From DASSUW01 sp963844405 (GTDB lineage: Bacteria; Actinomycetota; Thermoleophilia; Solirubrobacterales; Solirubrobacteraceae), in assembly GCA_963844405.1 (NCBI GenBank), contig CAWJNZ010000007.1, positions 1,302,001 through 1,366,000 on the forward strand: DNA of 64,000 bases, written 5' to 3'. A program made the translations under genes and the position numbers. A model generated the notes under the pieces. It had not been told where the DNA came from. It worked only from the letters and a program-made list of their open reading frames with translations, and did not search any database. Shown piece after piece: positions 34,720 to 43,889 of this stretch (within the stretch, counting starts at the first letter, position 1; every line of letters begins with the position of its first letter).

Positions 34720-36015
34720 TCAAGGCGCTTTGTCGCTGCCGAGGTTGACGACGACGTTGGCCGGCAGCGTGCCGGTCTCATCCGAGCTGTCGGCCAGGGC
34801 CTGGGTCTCCTCGTCGATCTCCTCGATCCGCGAGATGTCGAGCAGCCGCGCGACGTCGCGGGCCTGGCGGCGCTCGCCCTCGGCGTAGAGGACGATGGAG
34901 TCCTGGCGCGACTGGTCGTCGCTGTTGTCGATCCGGATCATGCCGTCGACGTAGCCGGCGTCGACGAGCTTGTCGCGCTCGCCCGAGGCGAGGCCGTCGA
35001 TGGCCGTGCCGTTGAGCACGACGACGACCTTCTCGGGCCGCGCCGCGGCCGCGTCCTCGCCGGCGCCGCCGTCGGCGGTCGGCGTGCCGCCCGGATCGGC
35101 GGTCGTGTTCGGCGGCGGCGCGGGGTCGTCGCCCGCGAGCACCATGAAGTAGACCGGCACGGCGATCGCCACGGCCAGCACGACGATCCCGATCAGCGTG
35201 TAGAGCCCGGCGCGCGACCGGCCCTCGCGCTGCGCGCGCCGGGAGCGCCGAGAGGGGGGAAGGGTGGTCGAGCGCGTGGTGGAGGCGCGCAGCGGCGCGG
35301 CGGCGGGTGCGGGGCGCGGCTTCGGCTGCGGCCGCGGCGTGGCACGCGGGATCTCGGTCGGCGGCTTGTCGGGAACCCCGTTCCCCGAGCGCTCCGGCCG
35401 CGACACCGTCCCGTCCCCCGAGGCCTCGGCCGCGGCGAGATCGTCGGCGGTCGACGGGGGCTCCTCGTCGGCCGGCGAATCGTCCGCGGGGGCCGGCGCG
35501 GCCGCCTCGTCGGCGGGCAAGGCGTCGTCGCGCGCCGGCGGCGCGCCGTCCGTCGCCGGGCCGGCGGCGACGACGTCGGGCCCCGGCTCGCCCTCGACGA
35601 GCTCGGCCTCGCCGGTCTCGGGTGCGGCGGCCTCGCGGGCGGCGACCGCGGCGGCCATCGCCACGGCCGGGCGCGGGCCGATCGGGATCGGCGTGCCGGC
35701 CTGGTGCCCGTTGCCGGTGGCCGGCGCGGCGGCCGGCTGGGCGATCGGCTGGGCCGGGCCGACGGTGCCGGAGCGCTCGACCTCCGGCTCCTCGGTGACC
35801 TGCAGCGACTCCTCGGCCTGCGCGACCACGCGCGCCTGCAGCTCGGCCGCGCGCTCGGGCGCACGCCCCGCCCAATCGCGCAGGCGCTTGAGCTCGCGCG
35901 CCTGGGCGAAATAGAGCAGGGACAGCACGGCCAGGCCGATGAACGCGGCGAGCCCGACGTAGGCGCCGTACTTCTCGACCTGCTCCTGGAGCGAGAACGC
36001 GAGGATCAGATCCAT
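34720..36015 (-). CDS. LytR_C-domain membrane protein
   Basis: A 431-aa protein. A first TM (about 18-36, VGLAAFIGLAVLSLLYFA) precedes a charged coiled segment, then about 200 residues of Pro/Ala/Glu-rich disorder, a second TM (LIGIVVLAVAIAVPVYFMVL) and a C-terminal LytR_C domain (KVVVVLNGTAIDGLASGERDKLVDAGY to the end). LytR_C is found attached to or beside LCP phosphotransferases that ligate glycans to the wall, but the LCP catalytic domain is absent here. Being between CapD-like and FlgD-like genes, it probably assists surface polymer attachment. Confidence 0.85.
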   Translation of the reverse strand: MDLILAFSLQEQVEKYGAYVGLAAFIGLAVLSLLYFAQARELKRLRDWAGRAPERAAELQARVVAQAEESLQVTEEPEVERSGTVGPAQPIAQPAAAPATGNGHQAGTPIPIGPRPAVAMAAAVAAREAAAPETGEAELVEGEPGPDVVAAGPATDGAPPARDDALPADEAAAPAPADDSPADEEPPSTADDLAAAEASGDGTVSRPERSGNGVPDKPPTEIPRATPRPQPKPRPAPAAAPLRASTTRSTTLPPSRRSRRAQREGRSRAGLYTLIGIVVLAVAIAVPVYFMVLAGDDPAPPPNTTADPGGTPTADGGAGEDAAAARPEKVVVVLNGTAIDGLASGERDKLVDAGYVDGMIRIDNSDDQSRQDSIVLYAEGERRQARDVARLLDISRIEEIDEETQALADSSDETGTLPANVVVNLGSDKAP

Positions 36016-36036
36016 AGGGCCAAAGAAGCGTCGATT

Positions 36037-38016
36037 CTAGGAGGCCAACCGGCCGCCGGCCGTCTCGGCCGTCTCGGACGGGGCGGCGACCTCCTCCTCG
36101 GCCGCCGCCGCCGCGGCCGCCGCGCCGGCGCGCAGGGCGCCCAGCTCGGCCACCTTGGCGGCCAGCCGCGCGGCGTCGCCCTCGAGCACGAGCAGCGAGA
36201 TCTCGTCGAACGTCTCCCCGACCCACGCCGGGTCGACCGCCGGGCGCGCGGCGCGCAGGATCTTGGCCGCCGGCGTCTGCTCGGGCCGCTCGTACGGGTT
36301 GAAGAGCTCCTCGTGAAGCTTCTCGCCCGGTCGCGGGCCGATGATCTCGATCGCGATGTCCTTGTCCGGCTCCAGCTTGGAGAAGCGGATCATGTCGCGC
36401 GCGAGGTCGATGATCTTCACGGGGTCGCCCATCTCCAGGACGAACACTTCGCCGCCCCGGGCCAGCGACCCTGCACGGACCACGAGCTGGATCGCCTCCG
36501 GGATCGTCATGAAGAAGCGCGTCATCTCCGGGTCGGTGACCGTGACCGGCCCGCCGTTGGCGATCTGGCGGCGGAAGATCGGCACCACCGAGCCCGACGA
36601 GCCGAGCACGTTGCCGAACCGCACGGCGGTGAAGGCGGTGTCCGGATAGCGCCGGTCGGCGGCCTCGCACGCCCACTCGGCCAGCGCCTTCGAGGCGCCC
36701 ATGACGGTCGCCGGGGCGACGGCCTTGTCGGTCGAGACGAGCACGAAGACCTTGGTCCCGATGTCGCCGGCCACGCGGGCCATCACGCGGGTGGCGAGCG
36801 CGTTGTTGCGCACCGCCTCCACCGGGTTGAGCTCCATCAGGCCGACGTGCTTGTAGGCGGCGGCATGGAAGACGACGGTCGGGCGGTGCTCGGCGAACAC
36901 CTCCCGCATGCGCTCCTCCTCCTTGCAGTCGGCGAGCACCGCGACGGTCATGCGCGCGTGCCGGTCGTCCCGCAGCTCGCGCTCGATCTCGAACAGGTTG
37001 TCCTCGGCGTGGTCGAGCATGACGAGCTTGCTCGGGCCGACGCGCGAGATCTGGCGGCAGAGCTCGGCGCCGATCGAGCCGCCGGCGCCGGTGACGAGCA
37101 CGCATCGCCCGGTCAGGTAGCCGCCGGTGAGCTCGGTCTCCATCCGCACCGGCTCGCGGCCGAGCACGTCCTCCACCCGCACCTCGCGCACCTGGCGGAC
37201 GAGCTGCGAGCCGTTCTGGAGCAGCTCGAAGACCGTCGGCATCGTGCGCACGGGGACGCCGCGGGCGCGGCACGCGCTCACCACGCGAGCGCGCAGCGTG
37301 CCGGGCGCCGAGGGGATGGCGATCAGCACCTCGTCGGGCTCGACGTCCTCGAGCACGCGGCCGAGCTCGTAGGTCGTGCCGAGCACCTCCAGCCCGCGGT
37401 CGATGCGCGCGCGCAGCTTGCGCTCGTCGTCGTCGACGAAGCCGACCGGCCGGAAGCCGAGGTCGGGGTTGCGCAGGATCTCGCGCAGCAGCAGCCGGCC
37501 GCCGTCGCCGGCGCCCACGATCAGGACCGAGCGCGCGTCGCGCGGCGCGCGCCAGCCGCGCAGCGGCCGCTCGTAGACGAGGTGGGTCACGTACCGCACG
37601 GCGCCCGTGAAGACGAGCATCAGCAGCCCCCACAGCACGAGCACGCCGGTCGGCACGTCGAGCGAGACGTCGCCCTCGACGCTGGAGATCACCTTCGGCT
37701 GGACGACCGCGACGTAGCCGACGAGCGCCAATACCGAGGCCGCGACCGCCTGGGCGATCTGCAGGTACTCGCGCTGCGACGAGTAGCGCATCCAGTGCCG
37801 GTAGAGCCCGAACAGCGCGAAGATGAAGACGCTGCCGCAGATCGCGAACGTGATCGTGCGCCCGAAGAGGTCCTCATAGCGCTCGGGGAGGCCGCCGTCG
37901 AAGCGAAGGCGGTAGGCCAGGTAATAGGCCAGCGCGACCAGCCCCGCGTCCAGCGCGACCTGTGGGAGGGCGTGTCGATGGACCGGAAAGTCCGCGGCGC
38001 GGATCCGGCGGCGCAT
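36037..38016 (-). CDS. CapD/WbpM-type UDP-sugar 4,6-dehydratase
   Basis: A 659-aa inner-membrane enzyme. Four N-terminal TMs (about 18-125) precede a CoA-binding-like Rossmann domain (SVLIVGAGDGGRLLLREIL) and the catalytic SDR domain with LVTGAGGSIGAELCRQI. The active-site region STDKAVAPATVMGASKALAE has Met where short dehydratases have Tyr, as in the large WbpM class. It would convert UDP-GlcNAc to a 4-keto-6-deoxy sugar, the precursor for the DegT aminotransferases encoded nearby. An Ala/Glu-rich C-terminal tail is unconserved. Confidence 0.93.
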   Translation of the reverse strand: MRRRIRAADFPVHRHALPQVALDAGLVALAYYLAYRLRFDGGLPERYEDLFGRTITFAICGSVFIFALFGLYRHWMRYSSQREYLQIAQAVAASVLALVGYVAVVQPKVISSVEGDVSLDVPTGVLVLWGLLMLVFTGAVRYVTHLVYERPLRGWRAPRDARSVLIVGAGDGGRLLLREILRNPDLGFRPVGFVDDDERKLRARIDRGLEVLGTTYELGRVLEDVEPDEVLIAIPSAPGTLRARVVSACRARGVPVRTMPTVFELLQNGSQLVRQVREVRVEDVLGREPVRMETELTGGYLTGRCVLVTGAGGSIGAELCRQISRVGPSKLVMLDHAEDNLFEIERELRDDRHARMTVAVLADCKEEERMREVFAEHRPTVVFHAAAYKHVGLMELNPVEAVRNNALATRVMARVAGDIGTKVFVLVSTDKAVAPATVMGASKALAEWACEAADRRYPDTAFTAVRFGNVLGSSGSVVPIFRRQIANGGPVTVTDPEMTRFFMTIPEAIQLVVRAGSLARGGEVFVLEMGDPVKIIDLARDMIRFSKLEPDKDIAIEIIGPRPGEKLHEELFNPYERPEQTPAAKILRAARPAVDPAWVGETFDEISLLVLEGDAARLAAKVAELGALRAGAAAAAAAAEEEVAAPSETAETAGGRLAS

Positions 38017-38026
38017 CCGCAGGATT

Positions 38027-39043
38027 CTATTGGCGCGCGCGGCCGGTAGCCGCGAGGCCTCCTACCGGGGACAGCAGCAGATCGGCGAGCACGGCCGGAT
38101 CGCGGCGCGTCCGCTCCGCCTGCGAGGGCGGGCGCTTCTCGAGCACGAGGTCGTCCGCGCGGGTCAGGCGGCGCAGCCGGCCGGCGGCGATCAGCGCCTC
38201 GTCGACGGCTCCGAGGCGGCCCTCGAAGGTCGTCCACACCGGCGTGCCGAGCGCCACCGCCTCGCGGTTCATGGTGCCGCCCGCGGAGACGACCAGGTCG
38301 GCGTACGCCACGAGCGACTGCGCGTCGACCGCCCGCTCGGGGACGACGAAGCCGCTCAGTTCGGCGCGCTGCTCGGGCGTGCGCGGGAGCACCACCGTCT
38401 GCTCGCCGCGCAGGCGCTCGAGCACCCGGGCGAACAGCGGGTTCTCGAAGCGGTGGTAGAGCGAGACCGCGGGCGGCGTGCGCACGACCGCGATCGGGCG
38501 CGAGGGATCCAGCCCCAGCTCGTCGAGCACCGCGGGGTCGGGCTCGAAGTCGGCCAGGTAGTACTCCTCCTTCAGCCCCGCGTACGGGCGGTGCTTGGCC
38601 GCCGTCGTCCCGTACGGGCGCAGCCGCTCGAGCGGGATCGCCTCCGGCACGACCACCGCCTTCGCGAGCCGGCAGTTCACGGTGTGCTGCACCTTCGCCC
38701 ACTCGTAGTCGAAGGCCGTCGACGACGGGATGCCGAGCAGCCTCGCGGCCACCGTGACGTCGTTGGACCCGTGCCCGAGCGCGACGTCGATCCGGCGGCC
38801 ACGGGCCCACCGCAGCAGCGCGGTCGAGCGCGAGACCAGGCCCAGCCCCTTGGCCGCCAGGCGCCCGCCGCGGTGGCGGCCGATCGCCTCGTAGGCCAGC
38901 CCGTGGCGCTCGCACAGCTCGAGCGTCTGGGCGAAGTCGCGCGCCGTGATCAGCACCTCGGCGCCGTGTCGCTCGAGCGCCCGCACGATCGGGCGCAGGA
39001 CGAGCACGTGCGGCGAGTTAGTGAGGTCGACCCAGACCCGCAT
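38027..39043 (-). CDS. DUF354 glycosyltransferase-like protein
   Basis: A 338-aa protein of the DUF354 family, a GT-B-like fold distantly related to UDP-GlcNAc 2-epimerases and MurG. Recognised by VWVDLTNSPHVLVLRPIVRALE at the N-terminus, ALGHGSNDVTVAARLLGIP, YAGLKEEYYLADF and DLVVSAGGTMNREAVALGTPVWTTFEGRLG. Members sit in polysaccharide loci, with no biochemically settled reaction. It overlaps the aminotransferase gene by 26 nt, showing strong coupling. Confidence 0.88.
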   Translation of the reverse strand: MRVWVDLTNSPHVLVLRPIVRALERHGAEVLITARDFAQTLELCERHGLAYEAIGRHRGGRLAAKGLGLVSRSTALLRWARGRRIDVALGHGSNDVTVAARLLGIPSSTAFDYEWAKVQHTVNCRLAKAVVVPEAIPLERLRPYGTTAAKHRPYAGLKEEYYLADFEPDPAVLDELGLDPSRPIAVVRTPPAVSLYHRFENPLFARVLERLRGEQTVVLPRTPEQRAELSGFVVPERAVDAQSLVAYADLVVSAGGTMNREAVALGTPVWTTFEGRLGAVDEALIAAGRLRRLTRADDLVLEKRPPSQAERTRRDPAVLADLLLSPVGGLAATGRARQ

Positions 39044-40109
39044 CGCGGACCGCGGCGACGACCTCGGCGGCCTGCTCGGCCGACAGGACCGGGCTCATGG
39101 GGATCGCGAGGTGGGTGCGCGCCGCCTCGTCGGTGCCGGGGAGCTCGCCACCCGGCGCGTACTCGCGCATGGCCGGCTGCCGGTGGGTGGGGACGCGGTA
39201 GTAGGCCTTGTGGCCGACCCCCGCGGCCTTCAAGGCCGCCGCCAGCTCGTCCGAGCGCCCGTGCCGGACCACGTACAGGTGCCAGGCCGGCTCACCCAGC
39301 GCGCGCGGGAGGTCGACCAGCTCGCCGAGCCCGGCGGCCTCGTAGTGCGCGGCCGCGCGGCGGCGGCCTTCCGCCCATGCGTCGAGCCGCGGGAGCTGCA
39401 CGCGCAGGATCGCCGCCTGCAGCTCGTCGAGCCGCGAGTTGTGGCCGACGAGCTCGAACGTCTGCTTGTCGCGCGAGCCGTGGAAGCGCAGCATCCGCAC
39501 GCGCTCGGCGATCGCGTCGTCGCGCGTCGTGACCGCACCGCCGTCGCCGAACGCGCCGAGGTTCTTGGAGGGGAAGAACGAGAACGTCGCCGCCGTGCCC
39601 AGCGCGCCCGGCCGGCCCGCCGACCCGTTCGACCCCGCGGCCTGCGCCGCGTCCTCGAGCACCGGCACGCCGAGCGCCTCGATCTCGGCCACCGGCGCGA
39701 CGTTGCCGAACAGGTGGACGACGACGACCGCCTTCGTGCGCTCGGTCAGCGCCGCGCGCACCGTCTCGGGCGTCACGCAGAACGTCTCCGGATCGACGTC
39801 GCAGAACACCGGCCGCGCGCCCGTGAGCGGAATCGCCTCGGCGGAGGCGTAGAAGGTGAACGAGGGCACCACGACCTCGTCGCCCGGCCCGACGCCCATC
39901 GCCCGGAGCGTGAGCGTGATCGCGTCGGTCCCGTTGGCGACGCCGACGGCGTGGCGGGCGCCGATGTAGGACGCGAGCTCGGACTCGAACGCCCCGACCT
40001 CCGGGCCGAGGATGAAGCGCCCGCCGTCGACGACGTCGGCCATCCGCGCGGCGATCGCGTCGCGCAGCGGCTCCAGCGGCGTGCGGGTGTCGAACAGGGG
40101 GACCGGCAT
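39018..40109 (-). CDS. DegT/DnrJ/EryC1 aminotransferase
   Basis: A 363-aa PLP-dependent sugar aminotransferase. GTDAITLTLRAMGVGPGDEVVVPSFTF contacts the cofactor phosphate, EDAAQAAG carries the ring-binding Asp, and the Schiff-base Lys is in FSFFPSKNLGAFGDGGAVTT. The C-terminal domain with HKAYYRVPTHRQP is typical. It would transaminate a keto sugar, most simply the 4-keto product of the CapD-like enzyme encoded two genes downstream in the same operon. Confidence 0.93.
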   Translation of the reverse strand: MPVPLFDTRTPLEPLRDAIAARMADVVDGGRFILGPEVGAFESELASYIGARHAVGVANGTDAITLTLRAMGVGPGDEVVVPSFTFYASAEAIPLTGARPVFCDVDPETFCVTPETVRAALTERTKAVVVVHLFGNVAPVAEIEALGVPVLEDAAQAAGSNGSAGRPGALGTAATFSFFPSKNLGAFGDGGAVTTRDDAIAERVRMLRFHGSRDKQTFELVGHNSRLDELQAAILRVQLPRLDAWAEGRRRAAAHYEAAGLGELVDLPRALGEPAWHLYVVRHGRSDELAAALKAAGVGHKAYYRVPTHRQPAMREYAPGGELPGTDEAARTHLAIPMSPVLSAEQAAEVVAAVRDAGLGRPH

Positions 40110-40160
40110 GCGGGGCTACACCCTAGGGCTCCGTAGTTCGACGGTACGCTGCGCCCGGTC

Positions 40161-41144
40161 ATGAGCCGGGAGGAGCGTCTCCGCTGCCCGATCGACGGTG
40201 AGCCGCTCGATGGGTGGGCGTGCCCGGCGGGCCACACCTTTCCCGTCGTGGACGGCATCCCGCGCTTCGGGCTGGGAGACCAGGAGGCGACGGCGGAGAC
40301 GTTCGGCATCAAGTGGGAGGCGACGCCCGCCGCCGAACGTGCCTGGCTGAGCGCGTTCCAGTTCGAGTGGTACGACCAGCGCTTCGGCTGGGGCGACGAA
40401 GCTCGGCTGGCAGAGCACCTCGCGGACTGCTCGGCGATCCTCGACGCGGGCTGCGGCCTCGGCTACGACGCCGACCGCTACGCGCGCCTGGCCCCGCACG
40501 CCGAGGTCGTGGGCTTCGACCTCTCGGACAGCGTCGCGCTCGCGCAGCGCGACTTCGGCGACCGGCCGAACCTGGCCTTCCTGCAAGCGGACATCATGGC
40601 CCCGCCGTTCGCGCCGGCCAGCTTCGACTTCGTCGTCTCCGACCAGGTCATCCACCACACGCCCGACGCCGCCGCGGCCTTCGCACGCCTCGCCGCGCTC
40701 GTCGCGCCCGGCGGGCAGATCTCGGTCTACGTGTACCGCCGCAAGGGGGTGCTGCGCGAGCTCGCCGACGACCACGTGCGGGCGCGGACGACGGCCATGT
40801 CGGTCGAGGAGTGCATGGCCTTCAGCCGCCAGGTCACCGCGCTCGGCCGCGAGCTCTCGCGCGTGAACGCCACGGTCACGCTGCCCGAGGGCATCCCGCT
40901 GCTCGGCATCCCGCCGGGCGAGCACGACGTGCAGCGACTCCTGTACTGGCACTTCCTCAAGTGCTGGTGGAACGAGGAGGCCGGCGAGCGGCAGAGCGTG
41001 CTGACGAACTTCGACTGGTACCACCCCGTGCATGCCTCCCGCCACACCGAGGAGGAGGTCCGCGGCTGGTGCGCGGAGGCCGGGCTGGAGGTCCTGCACC
41101 TCGACGTCGGCGACAGCGGCATCAGCGTGCGGGCCGGCCGATGA
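40161..41144 (+). CDS. SAM methyltransferase with Trm112-like N-terminus
   Basis: A 327-aa class I methyltransferase. The first 40 residues have a Trm112-like zinc-ribbon look (LRCPIDGEPLDGWACPAGHTFPVVDGIPRF). SAM motif I is ILDAGCGLGYDADRY, followed by VGFDLSDS and FDFVVSDQVIHHTPDAAAAF; the C-terminal part (about 230-327) is a family-specific helical region with HFLKCWWNEE. It is coupled by a 4-nt overlap to the formyltransferase, so it probably methylates the same sugar or nucleotide-linked glycan. Confidence 0.88.
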   Translation: MSREERLRCPIDGEPLDGWACPAGHTFPVVDGIPRFGLGDQEATAETFGIKWEATPAAERAWLSAFQFEWYDQRFGWGDEARLAEHLADCSAILDAGCGLGYDADRYARLAPHAEVVGFDLSDSVALAQRDFGDRPNLAFLQADIMAPPFAPASFDFVVSDQVIHHTPDAAAAFARLAALVAPGGQISVYVYRRKGVLRELADDHVRARTTAMSVEECMAFSRQVTALGRELSRVNATVTLPEGIPLLGIPPGEHDVQRLLYWHFLKCWWNEEAGERQSVLTNFDWYHPVHASRHTEEEVRGWCAEAGLEVLHLDVGDSGISVRAGR

Positions 41145-42052
41145 GGTTCGCCGCGGCCGGGCGGACGCGGATGCTGCTCGACGCGATCGCCGCCTGCGTG
41201 GAGGCCGGCCACGAGTGCGTCCACGTCGCCTCCGCGCCGGCCGCGCCCGAGTACGGCGTCGGGCCGGAGGACTTCGCCGCGCTCGCCCGGCGGCTCGGCG
41301 CGAGCTACGGCGAGATCGAGCCCGCCGGGGCCGAGATCGCCATCAGCGTCAACTGGCCGACGCTGATCCCCTCAGGCGTCCGCGACCGCTTCCCGCGCGG
41401 GATCCTCAACGGCCACGCGGGCGACCTGCCGCGCTTCCGCGGGAACGCCGCGCCCAACTGGGCGATCCTGCTCGGCGAGCCGCGCGTCGTCGCCACCGTG
41501 CACGAGATGGCGGACGAGCTCGACGCCGGCCCGATCCTCGTCCAGCGGGCCCTGGAGATCGACGAGTCGACCTACATCGGGGACGTGTACGACTTCCTCG
41601 AGCGGACCTTCCCGACCTTGTTCGCGGAGGCGCTGGACGGGCTCGAGGCGGGCACGCTCACCCCGCGGCCGCAGGCCGGCGAGCCGCTGCGCTGCTACCC
41701 GCGCCGGCCCGAGGACGGCGAGCTCGACTGGCGCCTCGACGCCGTCGCCCTCGCCCGGCTCGTCCGGGCCAGCGCCGAGCCGTTCGCCGGCGCCTTCGGC
41801 CGGCTCGAGGAGGAGCCGATGACCGTCTGGCGCGCCCGCGCCGAGCCGCTGCGCGAGCCGAGCGTCGGGATCCCCGGCCAGGTCATCGCGCGGCGGCCGG
41901 ACTCCGGCGAGGTCGACGTGCTGACCGGCGACGGCCGGCTCGTGCTCGAGGAGGTGGAGACCGCCGTCCGCCGCATGCCCGCCGCCGAGGCGATCCGGTC
42001 GCTGCGGGCGCGGTTCACAGGAACGTCCGGCACCAGTGCTCGAGGCACATGA
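41141..42052 (+). CDS. Formyltransferase, probable sugar N-formyltransferase
   Basis: A 303-aa relative of methionyl-tRNA formyltransferase. The catalytic triad region is present: NGHAGDLPRFRGNAAPNWAIL (Asn, His and the LPRFRG loop) followed by ATVHEMADELDAGPIL (Asp). The C-terminal domain (about 185-303) has the OB-like strands of the family. The genomic setting, beside two aminotransferases and a methyltransferase, favours a 10-formyl-THF-dependent enzyme N-formylating an amino sugar rather than Met-tRNA. Its last 38 nt overlap the convergent asparagine-synthase gene. Confidence 0.87.
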   Translation: MRFAAAGRTRMLLDAIAACVEAGHECVHVASAPAAPEYGVGPEDFAALARRLGASYGEIEPAGAEIAISVNWPTLIPSGVRDRFPRGILNGHAGDLPRFRGNAAPNWAILLGEPRVVATVHEMADELDAGPILVQRALEIDESTYIGDVYDFLERTFPTLFAEALDGLEAGTLTPRPQAGEPLRCYPRRPEDGELDWRLDAVALARLVRASAEPFAGAFGRLEEEPMTVWRARAEPLREPSVGIPGQVIARRPDSGEVDVLTGDGRLVLEEVETAVRRMPAAEAIRSLRARFTGTSGTSARGT

Positions 42053-43886
42053 GCGACCACAGCAGCAGCCGCCGGTTCTCGCGGCCCTCGACGTGGTCGC
42101 GCACGAGCGGGCGCACGCAGTCGGCGTCGAGGTACTCGTAGATCCGGGCCTCGCGGCCGAGCAGCTCGCGCTCGACGTAGGCGATGCTGTCGCCGCGGAA
42201 CCAGCTCGCGTCGGGGCCCGAGAACCCCTGCTTGACCTGGTTGGCGACGTCCTCGGGCACGTAGCGTGCGAACACCTCGCGCAGCAGCAGCTTGCCGTCG
42301 CGCGTGCGCTGGAAGTAGCGCTGCGTCTTCGGCCCCGGCTCGTTCTCGTTGAGCTCCACGACCTGCTGGAGGTCGCGCAGCTTGAGGCGGATCGGGACGC
42401 GCTGCGCGAAGTCGACGAGGTCGTTGTCCATCATCGGCACGCGGCTCTCGAGCGAGTGCGCCATCGACAGCTTGTCCTCGACGAGGAAGAGGCCGTGCAG
42501 GAACGTGCGCGCCTCGAGGTAGAGCGAGTGGTTGACGTACTGCTCCGGGGTCTCCGGCGGCGGGCCCTCCGGGAGCGCGGCGCGGAAGAGGTCGACGGTG
42601 CCGATGTCGCGCACCTCGCTCCACGTCCCCGGGGCGAAGAAGCGGGCGATCTTGCCGTTCGGGACCATGCGGTGCCAGAAGCGGTAGTACTTGGCGATGT
42701 AGTCGTCGACGTCGTGGTTGACGACGGCGCGGTAGTACCGCCACGGGTAGCCGGCGAACAGCTCGTCGCCGCCGGAGCCGCTGAGCACGACCTTCACGAA
42801 GCGGCTGGCCAGGCGCGCGAGGTAGTGGTTGGGGTAGCTCTGGCCGACGCGCGGGTCCTCGAGGTGCCAGATCAGCGCCGGCATGCAGCGCTCCATGTCG
42901 CCGGCCTTGAGCACGACCTGGTAGTGCTCGGTGCGCAGGAGGTAGGAGAGCGCCTCCGCCTTCTCGCGCTCGTCGTAGCCCGACTCGAGGCCGCTGGAGG
43001 AGCGCATGTCGAAGCCGACGGTGAAGGTGGGCAGCCAGGGCAGCGCCTCGGCGGCCACGGCGGTGATCGAGCCCGAGTCGAGCCCGCCGCTCAGGTGCGC
43101 GCCGAGCGGGACGTCGGCGACCAGCTGGCGCTGCACGGCCTGGCGGAACAGGCGGTCGAGCTCCTCGGCGTACTCGGCGTCGGGCAGCCCGTCGGGCGAC
43201 TCGGCGAAGCTGAAGTCCCAATAGCGCTCGGGCCGGACCGCCGGCCGCTCGGCCGAGACGGTCAGCCGGTGGCCCGGCGGCAGCAGCTTGACGCCGTCGA
43301 ACAGCGTGCCGTCCGTGAAGATGTTCTGGAACGTGAAGTACTCGAGCAGGTGCGGCGCGCTCAGCCGCGCGCGGACCGCGCCGTGCGCGAGCAGCGCCTT
43401 GACCTCGGAGCCGAACAGCACCAGCGGGCCCGCCTCCGCGTAGTAGAGCGGCTTGATGCCGTAGCGGTCGCGGGCGAGGAACAGCTCGTGCCTGCGGCGG
43501 TCCCAGATCGCCAGCGCGAACATGCCGTTGAAGCGCTCGACGCACGCCGCGCCCCACTCGGCGTAGGCGGCCAGCGCGACCTCGGTGTCGGTGCCGGTGG
43601 CGAAGCGGTGCCCGCGGGCCTCGAGCTCGCGGACCAGCTCCTCGTAGCCGTACAGCTCGCCGTTGTAGGTGATGACGTAGCGGCCGGACGAATCGACCAT
43701 CGGCATGTCGCCGCGCGGGTGCGGGTCGCGCACCGCGAGCCGGCGGTTGGCGAGGCCGACCGGCCCTTCGGCCAGCTCGCCGGCGCCGTCAGGCCCGCGG
43801 TGGACGACGGCGTCGCCCATCCGGCGCAGCTCGTCGACGCCGACCTGGGCCCCGGACCGGTCGAGCACCCCCGCGATCCCGCACAC
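42015..43886 (-). CDS. asnB: Asparagine synthase (glutamine-hydrolysing) in glycan locus
   Basis: A 623-aa two-domain enzyme. N-terminal class II glutaminase: Cys2 nucleophile (MCGIAGVLD), HRGPDGAG, NRRLAVRDP and YNGELYGYEEL. C-terminal synthetase: PP-loop SGGLDSGSITAVAAE, then VVLSGSGGDELFAGYPWRYYR and LESRVPMMDNDLVDFA. All catalytic residues are intact. In polysaccharide loci AsnB-type enzymes often amidate a uronic acid or other carboxylate rather than aspartate, so the acceptor is uncertain. It follows the DegT gene with a 3-nt gap in an epimerase-DegT-AsnB operon. Confidence 0.92.
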   Translation of the reverse strand: MCGIAGVLDRSGAQVGVDELRRMGDAVVHRGPDGAGELAEGPVGLANRRLAVRDPHPRGDMPMVDSSGRYVITYNGELYGYEELVRELEARGHRFATGTDTEVALAAYAEWGAACVERFNGMFALAIWDRRRHELFLARDRYGIKPLYYAEAGPLVLFGSEVKALLAHGAVRARLSAPHLLEYFTFQNIFTDGTLFDGVKLLPPGHRLTVSAERPAVRPERYWDFSFAESPDGLPDAEYAEELDRLFRQAVQRQLVADVPLGAHLSGGLDSGSITAVAAEALPWLPTFTVGFDMRSSSGLESGYDEREKAEALSYLLRTEHYQVVLKAGDMERCMPALIWHLEDPRVGQSYPNHYLARLASRFVKVVLSGSGGDELFAGYPWRYYRAVVNHDVDDYIAKYYRFWHRMVPNGKIARFFAPGTWSEVRDIGTVDLFRAALPEGPPPETPEQYVNHSLYLEARTFLHGLFLVEDKLSMAHSLESRVPMMDNDLVDFAQRVPIRLKLRDLQQVVELNENEPGPKTQRYFQRTRDGKLLLREVFARYVPEDVANQVKQGFSGPDASWFRGDSIAYVERELLGREARIYEYLDADCVRPLVRDHVEGRENRRLLLWSLMCLEHWCRTFL

Positions 43887-43889
43887 GGC

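Noticed and set aside
34450..38049. A 1199-codon open frame on the plus strand opposite the CapD and LytR_C genes
   Set aside because: It mirrors two well-recognised minus-strand genes; its translation is Arg/Ala/Gly-rich without any domain. Long antisense frames are expected at this GC content.
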